Shown: positions 10,332 through 18,098 of the stretch, in pieces | How the letters are laid out: each line of letters opens with the position of its first letter | Numbering within the stretch: the stretch's first letter is position 1 | IMG/VR virus record: IMGVR_UViG_3300021440_000014 | Coordinates: 62,001-126,000 of that record | Direction: 5' to 3' (one strand) | Origin: a virus | Length of the DNA: 64,000 bases | Notes under the pieces: model-generated | Databases searched by the model: none | What the model was told of the DNA's origin: nothing | Seen by the model: only the letters and a program-made list of their open reading frames with translations | Program-made: the position numbers and the translations under genes

Positions 10332-11038
10332 ACTATGTCAATCTCCCCATCTTTCAGACATTTTTTAACCTTGTCTATAATTTTCTTTTGTATGTTTTTA
10401 AGTTGCTTATAGCCGGGGCTTCTTCCTTTTTCCGTGGTCTTATACCCCATTAACTTAGCAGTCTCGTCTTCTGTCTTATGATGTATATAAAGATATTCGT
10501 AAACTTTATACTCAGAGGCTTTAAGAACTGTTTTCATTTTAGCATGAATGTTCTGAGCCGTTTTTTCTACATCTATAGCTTCTTGAGGCTTATCAAAAAC
10601 TTCCTGAGAGTGAAGTTCTAATGAAACTGGAAGTTTTGTTTCGTAAGCATTCTTTTTGGATTTTTCCCAATTGCTAAAAGCAGGACAATTGCTGCATTGC
10701 TTTTCATAAATTTTGCATCCATCCTCACCTTCAGCGGCTTCGCACTTCAAACATGGTCTACAATAGTTACCATAATTATTACGAATTATGTTTTTAATTT
10801 GGTTAGATATGGCTCTATTGACCCAAGGACCAAGGGGTCTTTGAGGGTCATATAAGTGCCACTTTTTACAAAGGTGAATTCTAAGAATTTGAGAAACATC
10901 ATCAAAATCAAACCAAGGAAGAATGGATAATGTCCATTTACTTTTCCTTTTACTGATTTCTTTGTTTATAAATTCTAAATTACCCTCAAACGTGTTACTT
11001 TTTTGGTCTAAGTGATCCGGCTTCTTGTCTATACTCAT
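10328..11038 (-). CDS. Phage sigma-like transcription factor with zinc-binding insert
   Basis: This 236-residue protein has a sigma-70-like layout. An N-terminal region 2-like part carries WFDFDDVSQILRIHLCKKW and LGPWVNRAISNQIKNIIRN. The C-terminal part resembles region 4, with a helix-turn-helix around ETAKLMGYKTTEKGRS. Between them lies a cysteine-rich insert (CRPCLKC ... CKIYEKQCSNC, about residues 92-120) that probably binds zinc. Sigma factors of this small type direct host RNA polymerase to phage late promoters. The gene heads the packaging operon, and neighbouring late genes share a GTGTAA motif near their starts, a candidate element for it to read. Confidence 0.75.
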   Translation of the reverse strand: MSIDKKPDHLDQKSNTFEGNLEFINKEISKRKSKWTLSILPWFDFDDVSQILRIHLCKKWHLYDPQRPLGPWVNRAISNQIKNIIRNNYGNYCRPCLKCEAAEGEDGCKIYEKQCSNCPAFSNWEKSKKNAYETKLPVSLELHSQEVFDKPQEAIDVEKTAQNIHAKMKTVLKASEYKVYEYLYIHHKTEDETAKLMGYKTTEKGRSPGYKQLKNIQKKIIDKVKKCLKDGEIDIV

Positions 11039-11441
11039 TTAAAATTTGTTTTTTATTGATTTTAATCTTTGTAGAAGGAGATACGGGAGACGGAGTTCCT
11101 CCACCTGAAGAAGCCAAAGCTCCTACAGTAAGTTTATTCTCTTTTGGCATGGTTATCTCTACGCTAAGTCCATTTATCTCTGGAACAGTTTCTATAATAT
11201 CATCTGTCCCAGATACTTCATCATCCTCATCATCTATATCGTCCGCAATTACTCTTTGCGGAGGTCTTTTCAGGGTAGGTTTAGGGATGTTCCTACTAAA
11301 GGAAGGTTTTGGCTGAGTTTGTTGAGGTTCCTCAGTTGTTTTAGCATTCGATGTCAGGTTAGAAAATGGTTTCCCACACCCCATGCAAAAATTAGCAAGT
11401 AACTCATTAGGTTTACCACATACACAATATTTCTTTGACAT
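10995..11441 (-). CDS. Zinc-ribbon protein with disordered tail
   Basis: This 148-residue protein begins with a zinc ribbon (CVCGKPNELLANFCMGCG, residues 6-23: CxC then CxxC). The remainder is rich in Pro, Lys, Thr and Asp and looks disordered. It overlaps the sigma-like gene by 44 bases. The sequence AAAAGTGTAATCTATAATT lies 20-35 bases before the start. It could be a cofactor for transcription, by analogy with other zinc-ribbon phage proteins, but the function is unknown. Confidence 0.65.
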   Translation of the reverse strand: MSKKYCVCGKPNELLANFCMGCGKPFSNLTSNAKTTEEPQQTQPKPSFSRNIPKPTLKRPPQRVIADDIDDEDDEVSGTDDIIETVPEINGLSVEITMPKENKLTVGALASSGGGTPSPVSPSTKIKINKKQILNEYRQEAGSLRPKK

Positions 11442-11506
11442 AGCTCTATATTTAATTATAGATTACACTTTTCAAAAATCTAATATATAATCGTGTAAAA
11501 CAGGTA

Positions 11507-11824
11507 ATGAAGCCATTTTTAGAATATAAAAATGCAGAAGGGGTAAAATACGCAATGTATTTTAAGAAACCTACTATCGTAAAATATAAAAATAAGAAAA
11601 GGATAGTTACTGAATTAGATGGTAGCTGCGAGTCTCCAGATTGCAAAAATCCAGAAATAAATATAAATAAAAAGCTAGGAGACAGAAGGGAAATGGCAGT
11701 AATAATTGAAGAGATAGTCCATTCTTTCTTTTTTGATAAACTCGAAAAAGAAGTAAGACCTTTGGCTAGTGTAATAACCAAGGTCTTATACAAAAAAGGA
11801 TGGAGAAAAAAGAAACTTAAGTAA
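11507..11824 (+). CDS. Small conserved-looking protein, possible metallopeptidase relic
   Basis: This 105-residue protein runs opposite to its neighbours. It contains EEIVHSFFFDKLEKE near residue 64, which resembles the zinc-binding helix of SprT- or ImmA-like proteins but lacks a full HExxH. CESPDCKNP could bind metal. CGTGTAAAACAGGTAATG precedes and includes the start, combining the late GTGTAA motif with an AGG ribosome site. It converges on phoH, overlapping by 8 bases. A minus-strand frame over the same region is a shadow. Confidence 0.55.
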   Translation: MKPFLEYKNAEGVKYAMYFKKPTIVKYKNKKRIVTELDGSCESPDCKNPEININKKLGDRREMAVIIEEIVHSFFFDKLEKEVRPLASVITKVLYKKGWRKKKLK

Positions 11825-12539
11825 GTGGAGTATTATTTAATTTACCTACTATAAATTTAACGATTTCACTTCTTACAATATCTTCCTGTTCTAACTTAAA
11901 GCAGAATATACCGTTTTTACGACTCTCTTCATCATTAAAAAGATTTATCATTTTAAAGAATCCAGATTTTCCATTGATATCAGATTGGAAACTGTCTCCG
12001 CAGACTATAAGTTTAGAGAACTTTCCTATTCTTGTTAAAAGAGTAACAAGTTCTTTATATTCGAAGTTTTGAGCCTCGTCCGCAAACAAATAATTCGCAT
12101 TAAAGCTGCACCCTCTAAGATAGTTAACAGGTATAGCTCTAACTCTTTCATCTTTAATTAAACCATCCACTTCTCCCTTTGATAAAAACTCGTCTAGCTT
12201 TTCCTGTAAAGGAGTAATAAAAGGTTTAAACTTATCACAGAATTCGCCGGGGAGATAACCCAATCCTTTTGCGGCACTTTCAATGACAGTTCTAAAGTAG
12301 ATGATTTCTGATATCTTTTTATCAGAAAGCATTTGTAGCCCACAATACGTAGATAAGAAAGTCTTGCTTGTGCCCGCGACTCCATCAATAAATACAACTT
12401 TAGTATCCTTATCTAAAATGCATTTTATTATTTCTTGCTGTTTTGAAGTCCAGTCGTAGAGTTTCCTTATGGTGAGTGATGTTTTAAGTTTGTCCCTTTG
12501 CGGGATTCTTACATTTCCAGAAGCGTCTTTTTTAGACAT
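11817..12539 (-). CDS. phoH: PhoH-like P-loop ATPase
   Basis: The ATP-binding domain is clear: Walker A DGVAGTSKT, the PhoH-typical RTVIESAAKGLGYLPG segment, Walker B YLFADEAQN and a late CGDSFQSD motif. I chose the ATG at 12539 (MSKKDASGN) rather than an upstream ATG at 12650, because the upstream part overlaps the cupin gene by about 100 bases and has no PhoH character. GGGTGTAATATATTAATAG lies immediately before this start. PhoH proteins are common in phages; a link to RNA helicase or nuclease activity is known for relatives, but the phage role is unsettled. Confidence 0.9.
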   Translation of the reverse strand: MSKKDASGNVRIPQRDKLKTSLTIRKLYDWTSKQQEIIKCILDKDTKVVFIDGVAGTSKTFLSTYCGLQMLSDKKISEIIYFRTVIESAAKGLGYLPGEFCDKFKPFITPLQEKLDEFLSKGEVDGLIKDERVRAIPVNYLRGCSFNANYLFADEAQNFEYKELVTLLTRIGKFSKLIVCGDSFQSDINGKSGFFKMINLFNDEESRKNGIFCFKLEQEDIVRSEIVKFIVGKLNNTPLT

Positions 12540-12552
12540 ATCTATTAATATA

Positions 12553-12978
12553 TTACACCCTATCCTCTTGGTTTTCAATTCTTTTTTGACTGTCGCCGGG
12601 AAGAACCCTATAGGAGTCCTCATCAAAATGTTGAGTGGAAAATTCAGCAATTATTCCATAATCTTTACTTCCAGTGTCTAAACATTCCAATTGATGCGGG
12701 CATCCAACAGGAATATCTACAACATCTCCATCATAAATTATTTTCTCTTTTTTCTCTGCCGTATCTGTATCTAAATAGTATAATCTAAACTTTCCATTGA
12801 TAACGTAGAATGTCTCAGATTTTAATACATGAAAATGTAAAGAGAATTTTGCTCCCTTTTTGAAATTCAATATTTTACCGCAATAGGATTCATTATTCTC
12901 TATCCAAATTTCGTTACCCCATTCTTTAGGAACAACTTTTCTCGGGAGTCTTACAGAGCATTTTTTATGTATTTCCAT
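12553..12978 (-). CDS. Cupin-fold protein, sugar-isomerase-like
   Basis: This 141-residue protein matches a single cupin barrel, with metal-ligand motif 1 around HFHVLKSETFYVINGKF and motif 2 around DIPVGCPHQLEC. The closest known pattern is the C-terminal cupin of mannose-6-phosphate isomerase / GDP-mannose pyrophosphorylase enzymes. In a phage it might modify a nucleotide sugar, but no partner enzyme lies beside it, so the substrate is unknown. It overlaps the upstream gene by 14 bases. Confidence 0.7.
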   Translation of the reverse strand: MEIHKKCSVRLPRKVVPKEWGNEIWIENNESYCGKILNFKKGAKFSLHFHVLKSETFYVINGKFRLYYLDTDTAEKKEKIIYDGDVVDIPVGCPHQLECLDTGSKDYGIIAEFSTQHFDEDSYRVLPGDSQKRIENQEDRV

Positions 12979-13399
12979 ATTCTATTATTTTCTTTACTTT
13001 TTTAATTTCAATTTTATTTTCTGATATTAATTTCTCAACATACTGTCTTATTTCAGAGTGCGGTATAAAGATTTTCGGCTGATCAACCTCTACTTGAGTT
13101 TTTCTTTTATTATTTAAATTAAAAATACCCAATTCTATACTCCAAACAGTGTCATCTATAGCGTCTTCCTTATTTAAATGTAAAGTATTCTCGAAAAAAT
13201 GTTCTACAGTTTTCCCATTAAAAACAACTATATAATATTCACCCTCTTTATTCTTGGGGTTTTGGTTCGGGAACAACTTGTTCAGTTGGTTTGTTATTAG
13301 CTCCTGCGGCGAATTTCCGCTTGTAGGCAAGGACTTTTCTTCTGTTTCTTTGTTGCCATTTTTTAACTTTTGGGATAATGTCTTGTTTTTTTTCGTCAT
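12965..13399 (-). CDS. Hypothetical protein, start uncertain
   Basis: The C-terminal 90 residues (from about EYYIVVFNGKTVEHFFENTL to the end) look like a genuine folded domain. The N-terminal 60 residues are Lys/Asn/Glu-rich and lie in the third-frame shadow of the zinc-ribbon gene at 13248-13535. I give the ATG at 13399 (MTKKNKTLSQ), but a non-ATG start near 13260, after the ribbon gene ends, is equally possible. No family is recognised. Confidence 0.5.
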   Translation of the reverse strand: MTKKNKTLSQKLKNGNKETEEKSLPTSGNSPQELITNQLNKLFPNQNPKNKEGEYYIVVFNGKTVEHFFENTLHLNKEDAIDDTVWSIELGIFNLNNKRKTQVEVDQPKIFIPHSEIRQYVEKLISENKIEIKKVKKIIEYGNT

Positions 13400-13535
13400 A
13401 TCTTTTTTTGGCTCTTTTGTCGTCGCAGCTTTTGCACGTATATTTAAGACCATCTTTATTTTTACTTTGCTTTCTAAAGTGGTCGTGCGGCAAATCCTGA
13501 TTACAAGTAGTGCATCTTTTAAGTATGCTGCTCAT
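13248..13535 (-). CDS. Zinc-ribbon / HNH-associated small basic protein
   Basis: This 95-residue protein has two CxxC knuckles (CTTCNQDLPHDHF and CKSCDDKRAKKRYDEKK), followed by a basic tail. This knuckle pair is common at the N-terminus of phage HNH endonucleases, but here the HNH motif itself is missing, so it may be a truncated or stand-alone nucleic-acid-binding protein. It overlaps the next gene in another frame by up to 152 bases. Confidence 0.6.
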   Translation of the reverse strand: MSSILKRCTTCNQDLPHDHFRKQSKNKDGLKYTCKSCDDKRAKKRYDEKKQDIIPKVKKWQQRNRRKVLAYKRKFAAGANNKPTEQVVPEPKPQE

Positions 13536-13613
13536 ATTTTATTATATTAAATAAAAGCATCTTTTTAAAAAATAACCTCTTGATTATCAATAGACCTTTT
13601 GTATAATAGAAAA

Positions 13614-14744
13614 ATGGATAATCGAAAGAACGTATCAGATAGCATAAACTGGATAGATTATAGGCATTTAAGGCAGGATGTAGAATTCTATTTCCTTAAT
13701 GAATTTGGTCGGATACCTAAAATAGTTCGAGCACTCCACCTATACGATTCTAGAGTAGGAGAGATAGAAGATTTAATTAAAGAGATTAAAAATGAAGAAA
13801 TCATTTTTAGCCATGAAATAGAAGGCAAATTTATATTTAAAAAAAATGAGAAAACTCCAAAACTGGATCGTTCTTATATAATTTTTAATGTAGACGAACG
13901 CAAGATGGCTAAAATAGTATTAGGATCAAATGGTTCAATATCTATATATATGTGCGGCGACTCAGAAAATGTTATAGATGATTTCCTAAAGAAAATAGAG
14001 AAGATTGTCCTGAAGCAAAGCAAAAAGAATAAAGATAGTGAAGAGCAAAAGATTTTTATTGCATGTATGGAATATGGGGAAATGACTTTTAAGGAATTCC
14101 CGCTAAAACAAGTAAAAATAAATCTAGAAACAAATTACGGAAAAAACTTTAAAGAAGTCCATGAAGAAATAATAAACAAACTTTCAAATAATGAAAGCGG
14201 TTTATTTATATTTAGGGGAGATCCCGGCTCAGGAAAAAGCTCTTACATAAAATATCTAACTTCTATTCCGTCAATTTCCGACAGAAATTTTATATTTATA
14301 CCTTCCAGCATGGTGGCTAGTATGGCCGATCCTAGTTTTATAGCATTATTATCTCAGCAAAAGGGAAGAGTCCTAATTATAGAGGATGCGGAAAAGATAA
14401 TTACTTCTCGCGAGGCGAATGTTGGTAACTCGGACTTGGTTTCGACTATTATTAATTTAACTGATGGCATTTTAAGCTCGGCACTAGGTATAAGCGTTAT
14501 CCTTACCTTCAATACAGGAAAGGAAAACATAGATCCCGCCCTACTTAGGAAAGGAAGACTTTTAGTTGACCACGACTTTAGAAAACTCACCAAGGAAGAG
14601 GCGCAGCTAGTAATGGACGACTTAAAAATCGACGCCAAAGCAGAAGACGAAATGACGCTTGCGGAAATATACAATTTAGACAAGAAAGATTATAGAAAAA
14701 ATTTCGCCAAGGAACAGAAAGGGCCAATAGGATTTAAACCATGA
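13614..14744 (+). CDS. AAA+ ATPase
   Basis: The ATPase core occupies the C-terminal half: Walker A GDPGSGKSS, Walker B VLIIEDAEK, sensor 1 ILTFNT and an arginine-finger segment LLRKGRL. The N-terminal 180 residues are unrelated to known domains by eye and may bind a partner. TTGATT and TATAAT, 16 bases apart, place transcription start at about 13613, so the ATG at 13614 (MDNRKN) would be leaderless; the in-frame ATG at 13599 lies inside the promoter and is rejected. A relative of BCS1 or T4-type remodelling ATPases is possible. Confidence 0.8.
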   Translation: MDNRKNVSDSINWIDYRHLRQDVEFYFLNEFGRIPKIVRALHLYDSRVGEIEDLIKEIKNEEIIFSHEIEGKFIFKKNEKTPKLDRSYIIFNVDERKMAKIVLGSNGSISIYMCGDSENVIDDFLKKIEKIVLKQSKKNKDSEEQKIFIACMEYGEMTFKEFPLKQVKINLETNYGKNFKEVHEEIINKLSNNESGLFIFRGDPGSGKSSYIKYLTSIPSISDRNFIFIPSSMVASMADPSFIALLSQQKGRVLIIEDAEKIITSREANVGNSDLVSTIINLTDGILSSALGISVILTFNTGKENIDPALLRKGRLLVDHDFRKLTKEEAQLVMDDLKIDAKAEDEMTLAEIYNLDKKDYRKNFAKEQKGPIGFKP

Positions 14745-14986
14745 AAATAAAAACATTAATAAAGAAACTGCAAAAGATGAACCCAGAAATGGAGGTATTA
14801 TGCTCCTCTGATATGGAAGGAAACAATATAGGGCCATTACATGTATTAACTCTAGCCAAATATAGAAAAAACAAAAGAGATGAATTTGATTCTTTTGGAA
14901 GAAATATAGAGTTATTTGATGTAGAGGACAATGAAGAATACGCAAAAGGCGCAAAGGATTGTGTCGTTATGTGGCCCAACATGTAG
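14741..14986 (+). CDS. Hypothetical small protein
   Basis: This 81-residue acidic protein starts inside the stop of the AAA+ gene (4-base overlap) and so is probably co-translated. The motif KKLQKMNPEMEVLCSSDMEG resembles a small phage family with an LxxxLxxxxPxxxV pattern, found next to many early genes. Function is unknown. Confidence 0.6.
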   Translation: MKIKTLIKKLQKMNPEMEVLCSSDMEGNNIGPLHVLTLAKYRKNKRDEFDSFGRNIELFDVEDNEEYAKGAKDCVVMWPNM

Positions 14987-15123
14987 TAAATAAATAATTA
15001 TAGAATATTATTGTTTATTATAAATTATATCTTAAAAAGACCCCCCCCATATAAGGAATATAGGTATTACAAGATAAGTAATATCTGTATTTCTTATTTT
15101 TATATATCTATATTTTTATGTAT

Positions 15124-15336
15124 AGATTTTTGAAACTTTAAAGAGAAAAACAAGTAAGGATAGTATACAAAATACAAACAATATATTTATATTTTGTTTT
15201 AAAAATTGATTGGATTTTTGAAACTTTATTGTTTACAAAAAACAGTATGAAATAGGAATAAAGGTATAAAGACAGTAATAGAAAGGTATGTTATAGTGTC
15301 GTTTATAGTGTTGTAGTGTGGATAGATTTTTGAAAC
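15124..15336 (+). repeat. Three direct copies of AGATTTTTGAAAC
   Basis: Copies begin at 15124, 15212 (GGATTTTTGAAAC) and 15324, spaced 88 and 112 bases apart in the same direction. A fourth is at 35895. Flanking sequence is not conserved beyond the following A or CTTT, so the 13-mer itself appears to be the unit. Function is not evident. Confidence 0.6.
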
Positions 15337-15415
15337 TATGTTGGTTTAAAATCTCGGGGACGTTTAGAACTACCCCCTCCCCCGAATTTTTCACCCCTTG
15401 TCAAGCAAAAAATTT

Positions 15416-15444
15416 CATAAAAAGGCGGGGGGACTCCCCCCCCG
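15416..15444 (-). terminator. Rho-independent terminator
   Basis: Read on the minus strand, CGGGGGGGGAGTCCCCCCG is followed by CCTTTTTAT. It ends the minus-strand transcript of the gene at 15460-15702. Confidence 0.8.
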
Positions 15445-15459
15445 TTGGCATACTTTCTG

Positions 15460-15702
15460 CTAGGCGATGTCCGCCATGTCTAGGATAGCGTCTTCCCGCA
15501 TTTCCCGTGCCAACCGCTCGGCTTTTTTCTCAAGTTTCTTTTGGTTGTCGCGCACCCATTGGCACGCTTCTTGCTTGTCGCATCCTTCAAAGTCGGCAAC
15601 CGAAAATTGCCAACCGTTCACTTCACACGCGAAAGCCTCTATCTCAATTGCGACTTGCTTATCGTCCGCGCCGATGTTCGTTTCAATGAAGATGTTCAAC
15701 AT
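15460..15702 (-). CDS. Hypothetical acidic protein
   Basis: This 80-residue protein (MLNIFIETNIGADDKQVAIE) has a charged helical C-terminus. It has its own promoter, with TTGACG about 45 bases and TAGAGT about 20 bases before the ATG. Its DNA is clearly richer in G+C than the structural genes. No family is recognised. Confidence 0.65.
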   Translation of the reverse strand: MLNIFIETNIGADDKQVAIEIEAFACEVNGWQFSVADFEGCDKQEACQWVRDNQKKLEKKAERLAREMREDAILDMADIA

Positions 15703-15905
15703 GGAATGACTCTATCACATAAAATCAATTCGTCAACAAATGAATTTACCTGATTATCAAGCACTTACGTATAATGTGCTAAATTTCGTTTCAAGCGTTC
15801 GGCAATGCCGATCCTTGTCTCATTAGGCAATGCGGGCAAACGTGCCTAGAAACTAAAGGGAGCGGGCAAGGCTAGGCAATGCCTAACCTGCCCACACTCC
15901 ACGAT

Positions 15906-16310
15906 CTACCCTCTGCAAAGGTGGGCGATGTCGCTATTTTCCCAATTAGGCGACGACGGGCGGATCTCCTTAGCTTTAGGAACAAGGGCAACAAGGGAGG
16001 GGATCGCATCCTCCCGCACTAAGGGCAGGATTTGTTTCCAGTAGCGTGGAGCTTTCCTCAAAACGATTTGATTCATCTTAGTAGAGAAGAATCCCTTGCG
16101 CTCAATACGTTGTGCAAATGACGTTAGGATCTCGGCATCGCATCCAGTGAAGCCGATTCCATTAGCGTCGGACGTGATCGCCGCACATTGCTCGCCTAGC
16201 GTTTGATTGCCATACACGATCAAGATCGCCATTTTAGCGAACGCCAGATCGGTGGACAATTTAAGTTTCAAACCCTGTTCGACTTGCTTTTTCGTATATG
16301 CTTTTGCCAT
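15906..16310 (-). CDS. Hypothetical basic protein
   Basis: This 134-residue protein begins MAKAYTKKQVEQGLKLKLS. A gap of 203 bases separates it from the next gene and contains short GC-rich inverted segments. Codon use is GC-richer than the phage average. No domain is recognised. Confidence 0.65.
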   Translation of the reverse strand: MAKAYTKKQVEQGLKLKLSTDLAFAKMAILIVYGNQTLGEQCAAITSDANGIGFTGCDAEILTSFAQRIERKGFFSTKMNQIVLRKAPRYWKQILPLVREDAIPSLVALVPKAKEIRPSSPNWENSDIAHLCRG

Positions 16311-16399
16311 AGTCCAGACAATTTATATGCGGAAATAAAATTAGGCAAGAAATTTTTTACGTTTCATGCCTAACTTGTTGATTTACAGGATAATAAAAA

Positions 16400-16816
16400 T
16401 CATCCCCAGCTTAATCCTTCAGACACGAAAACGAGCAAACGCAGGGTTGCCGCGTCCTTTGGATCACGTTGATTGTTAAAATGTTGACGCAAGATTTCAA
16501 CGCATTTCTCAAAGTCATTGCATGATCCGCTCACAGGGTCAAACCCCATACGTTGCAACGTGTTGCAAACTGTCTTGCCCCACCCATTCAAAAGAAAGTT
16601 GTCCAGATTGCCAAGGTTGCCATCGATGTTGCCATAGATAGCGTTATACTCATCCTCACCATAAGGATCGTTAAATTGCGCTTTGATAGCGTTTAGCTTG
16701 TTAGTCGTGCCCATAGGGACGCCCGCAAGGGTTTCGAGGTTGTTGGTTTTGCTAGTAGCAGGATAGAGGCGCGTTCCCATAGTGTTTTGTTTGTTTGTTG
16801 TTTCTATTAACTGCAA
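16400..16816 (-). CDS. Hypothetical protein
   Basis: This 138-residue soluble protein has a region NDPYGEDEYNAIYGNIDGNL and no recognised family. Its promoter (TTGCGTTTC, then GATAAATTG) lies 25-55 bases upstream. A 30-bp dyad (TGCCA-N20-TGGCA) sits just behind this promoter at 16881-16910, suggesting regulation. Confidence 0.65.
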   Translation of the reverse strand: MQLIETTNKQNTMGTRLYPATSKTNNLETLAGVPMGTTNKLNAIKAQFNDPYGEDEYNAIYGNIDGNLGNLDNFLLNGWGKTVCNTLQRMGFDPVSGSCNDFEKCVEILRQHFNNQRDPKDAATLRLLVFVSEGLSWG

Positions 16817-16880
16817 TCAATTTATCAGATCACAAAAGAAACGCAATCCTTTTCTCTCTTTTTCTCAAAATAAATTTTTA

Positions 16881-16910
16881 TGCCATCTAAATAATTATTC
16901 TTACTTGGCA
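16881..16910. promoter_or_regulatory. 30-bp dyad operator, copy 1
   Basis: TGCCA and TGGCA half-sites are separated by exactly 20 bases with an AT-rich centre. It lies immediately upstream of the minus-strand promoter of the gene at 16400-16816. The same spacing recurs at three other sites. Confidence 0.65.
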
Positions 16911-16914
16911 CAAT

Positions 16915-16982
16915 ACTAGCGTAGCGTGTCCTCCCCTTTAGGGTGTCCCGTGGTCCCCCACCCTTCGCGTGTTACCGCTAGT
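16915..16982 (+). ncRNA. Possible small structured RNA
   Basis: ACTAGCG (16915-16921) is perfectly complementary to CGCTAGT (16976-16982), closing a 68-base GC-rich element that contains GGGTG/CACCC pairing. It begins right after dyad copy 1. No convincing coding frame covers it; the plus-strand frame at 16926-17150 has unconvincing composition. Confidence 0.3.
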
Positions 16983-17102
16983 CCGGCTATTCGTGTCGCC
17001 GCCACGTATGATTTAATTTTTACTGTCGATAGACTAGCAAGGGAAAAGAAAAAAGGCAAGAGAATTTTTCAATTCAATTGCCTTGAATACCAACGGGTTG
17101 CG

Positions 17103-17336
17103 TTAATTCGCGAATGGGTCGATAGTTATAATGTTTTTATTCGTATCTAATTGCCAAGCACCAAACAAACCCCAATTGATCAATTCTTGACAAAAGCAAG
17201 AAACAAGATCTTGAGCGCAACTGTCGTCTCGAAAAGTTACGATCACTGTCTTGCGGTGAATCAAGTCGATATCCAGACCAACTTTGTAAATTTCGGCCAA
17301 TCGTTTTGTTTGCCAAAGTGCTTCGATTAAGTTCAT
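17103..17336 (-). CDS. Hypothetical small protein
   Basis: This 77-residue protein begins MNLIEALWQTKRLAEIYKVG. Its promoter is TTGACTTTG, 17 bases, TAGTAT, ending about 10 bases before the ATG. Dyad copy 2 is centred about 85 bases upstream of the start. A second frame (17137-17346) over the same region is a shadow. Confidence 0.6.
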   Translation of the reverse strand: MNLIEALWQTKRLAEIYKVGLDIDLIHRKTVIVTFRDDSCAQDLVSCFCQELINWGLFGAWQLDTNKNIITIDPFAN

Positions 17337-17405
17337 GGCAAGACAATACTAGAGGCGAAAAACAAAGTCAAAACTTTTCTCACTTTTTTCTAAAATAAAA
17401 ATTCA

Positions 17406-17435
17406 TGCCAAGCACGAAATAAATCGCACTTGGCA
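17406..17435. promoter_or_regulatory. 30-bp dyad operator, copy 2
   Basis: TGCCAAG and CTTGGCA flank an 18-base AT-rich centre, the best-formed dyad of the set. It lies behind the promoter of the minus gene at 17103-17336. On the plus strand it also reads TGGCACGAAAATTG, close to a sigma-54 consensus, but the dyad explanation covers all copies better. Confidence 0.7.
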
Positions 17436-17445
17436 CGAAAATTGT

Positions 17446-17853
17446 TTAGCTGTGGAAATAGGAAAAGATCTCAATTTTTCCGCTTTCCATGACATACCAT
17501 GACCAAAAAAGAAAAACTCCAGATCCGCAGTTTATATTCTGCGAACCATTCTTTTGATTGCCCTCAAAAATTTGATCGTAGAATCCAGCCGAGCTAAGTC
17601 CGGCATCGTTCAAAACTTTTGAGATCTTTTCAATGAATTGTTCCGTTGAATCGAAGTAGATCGGGTCGGTAATTTCCGCCAAGCTTTTATTCAAGCGGCG
17701 AACAAGGATCGAAAGCGTGGACACCTGCTGACATTTGATACGCTGAAGAATGCCGTTGCACACTTCCGAAGTTTGAGGCTTTGAATAAATCATATCGGCC
17801 AATGCCGCGCTGATGGTTGAAATCTCTTTTGCGCTCAATTGAATGTTTAACAT
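17446..17853 (-). CDS. Hypothetical protein
   Basis: This 135-residue protein begins MLNIQLSAKEISTISAALA and is helical in its first half. Its promoter lies about 20-50 bases upstream (TTGCTTTTTT, then TGATAAATT). No family is recognised. Confidence 0.65.
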   Translation of the reverse strand: MLNIQLSAKEISTISAALADMIYSKPQTSEVCNGILQRIKCQQVSTLSILVRRLNKSLAEITDPIYFDSTEQFIEKISKVLNDAGLSSAGFYDQIFEGNQKNGSQNINCGSGVFLFWSWYVMESGKIEIFSYFHS

Positions 17854-17989
17854 GTGCTCAATTTATCAAGGGCCAATTAAAAAAGCAACGATAGAATTTT
17901 GTAAAAAATCGCATTAAATTAAAAGTTGGCGCGAAAATTGTTTTAAAAAATTGTTGACTTGCGCTCCCTTTGTGTTAATCTTAGCGCGT

Positions 17990-18088
17990 GAACGGGACGC
18001 CGCAGCCACTAAATTCTAAGGGAACCTGATCAAAAACTTTAACGTTATCGTAAAAAAGTAAAGGAAAACCCTCTTTCGAGGGAATTCC
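17990..18088 (+). ncRNA. R-family small RNA, copy R1
   Basis: A promoter (TTGACT ... TTAGCG) is followed by the R core: GAACGGGACGCCGCAGCC, then AAATTCTAAGGGAACC, then CTTTAACG with TAAAG closing a 3' stem. A CCCTCTTTCGAGGG hairpin follows. There is no reading frame, and the next gene is on the opposite strand, so it is a stand-alone RNA. See R2-R4. Confidence 0.7.
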
Positions 18089-18098
18089 TGCTTGACTT

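Larger units (their letters stand above)
14987..15459. other. Convergent intergenic region with 13-bp repeats
   Basis: There is no plausible gene in this very AT-rich gap between a plus-strand gene end and a minus-strand gene end. It contains three copies of [A/G]GATTTTTGAAAC (15124, 15212, 15324), a run of eight C, and a GC-rich minus-strand terminator at its right edge. A fourth copy of the repeat lies at 35895 in another large gap. Replication origin, protein-binding iterons or promoter elements are all possible. Confidence 0.5.

Noticed and set aside
11452-11793. Minus-strand membrane ORF over 11507-11824
   Set aside because: It is the reverse shadow of the plus-strand gene, which has a start with ribosome site and sensible protein composition.
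16926-17150. Plus-strand 74-residue ORF
   Set aside because: Its start lies inside a GC-rich inverted repeat and its composition is irregular; the 3' end overlaps a better minus-strand gene.
17406-17450. Sigma-54 promoters
   Set aside because: TGGCACGAAAATTG at 17431 and TGGCACAAAGATTGC at 18346 resemble the sigma-54 consensus, but copy 1 does not have the TTGC part, and the exact TGCCA-N20-TGGCA dyad explains all four sites.
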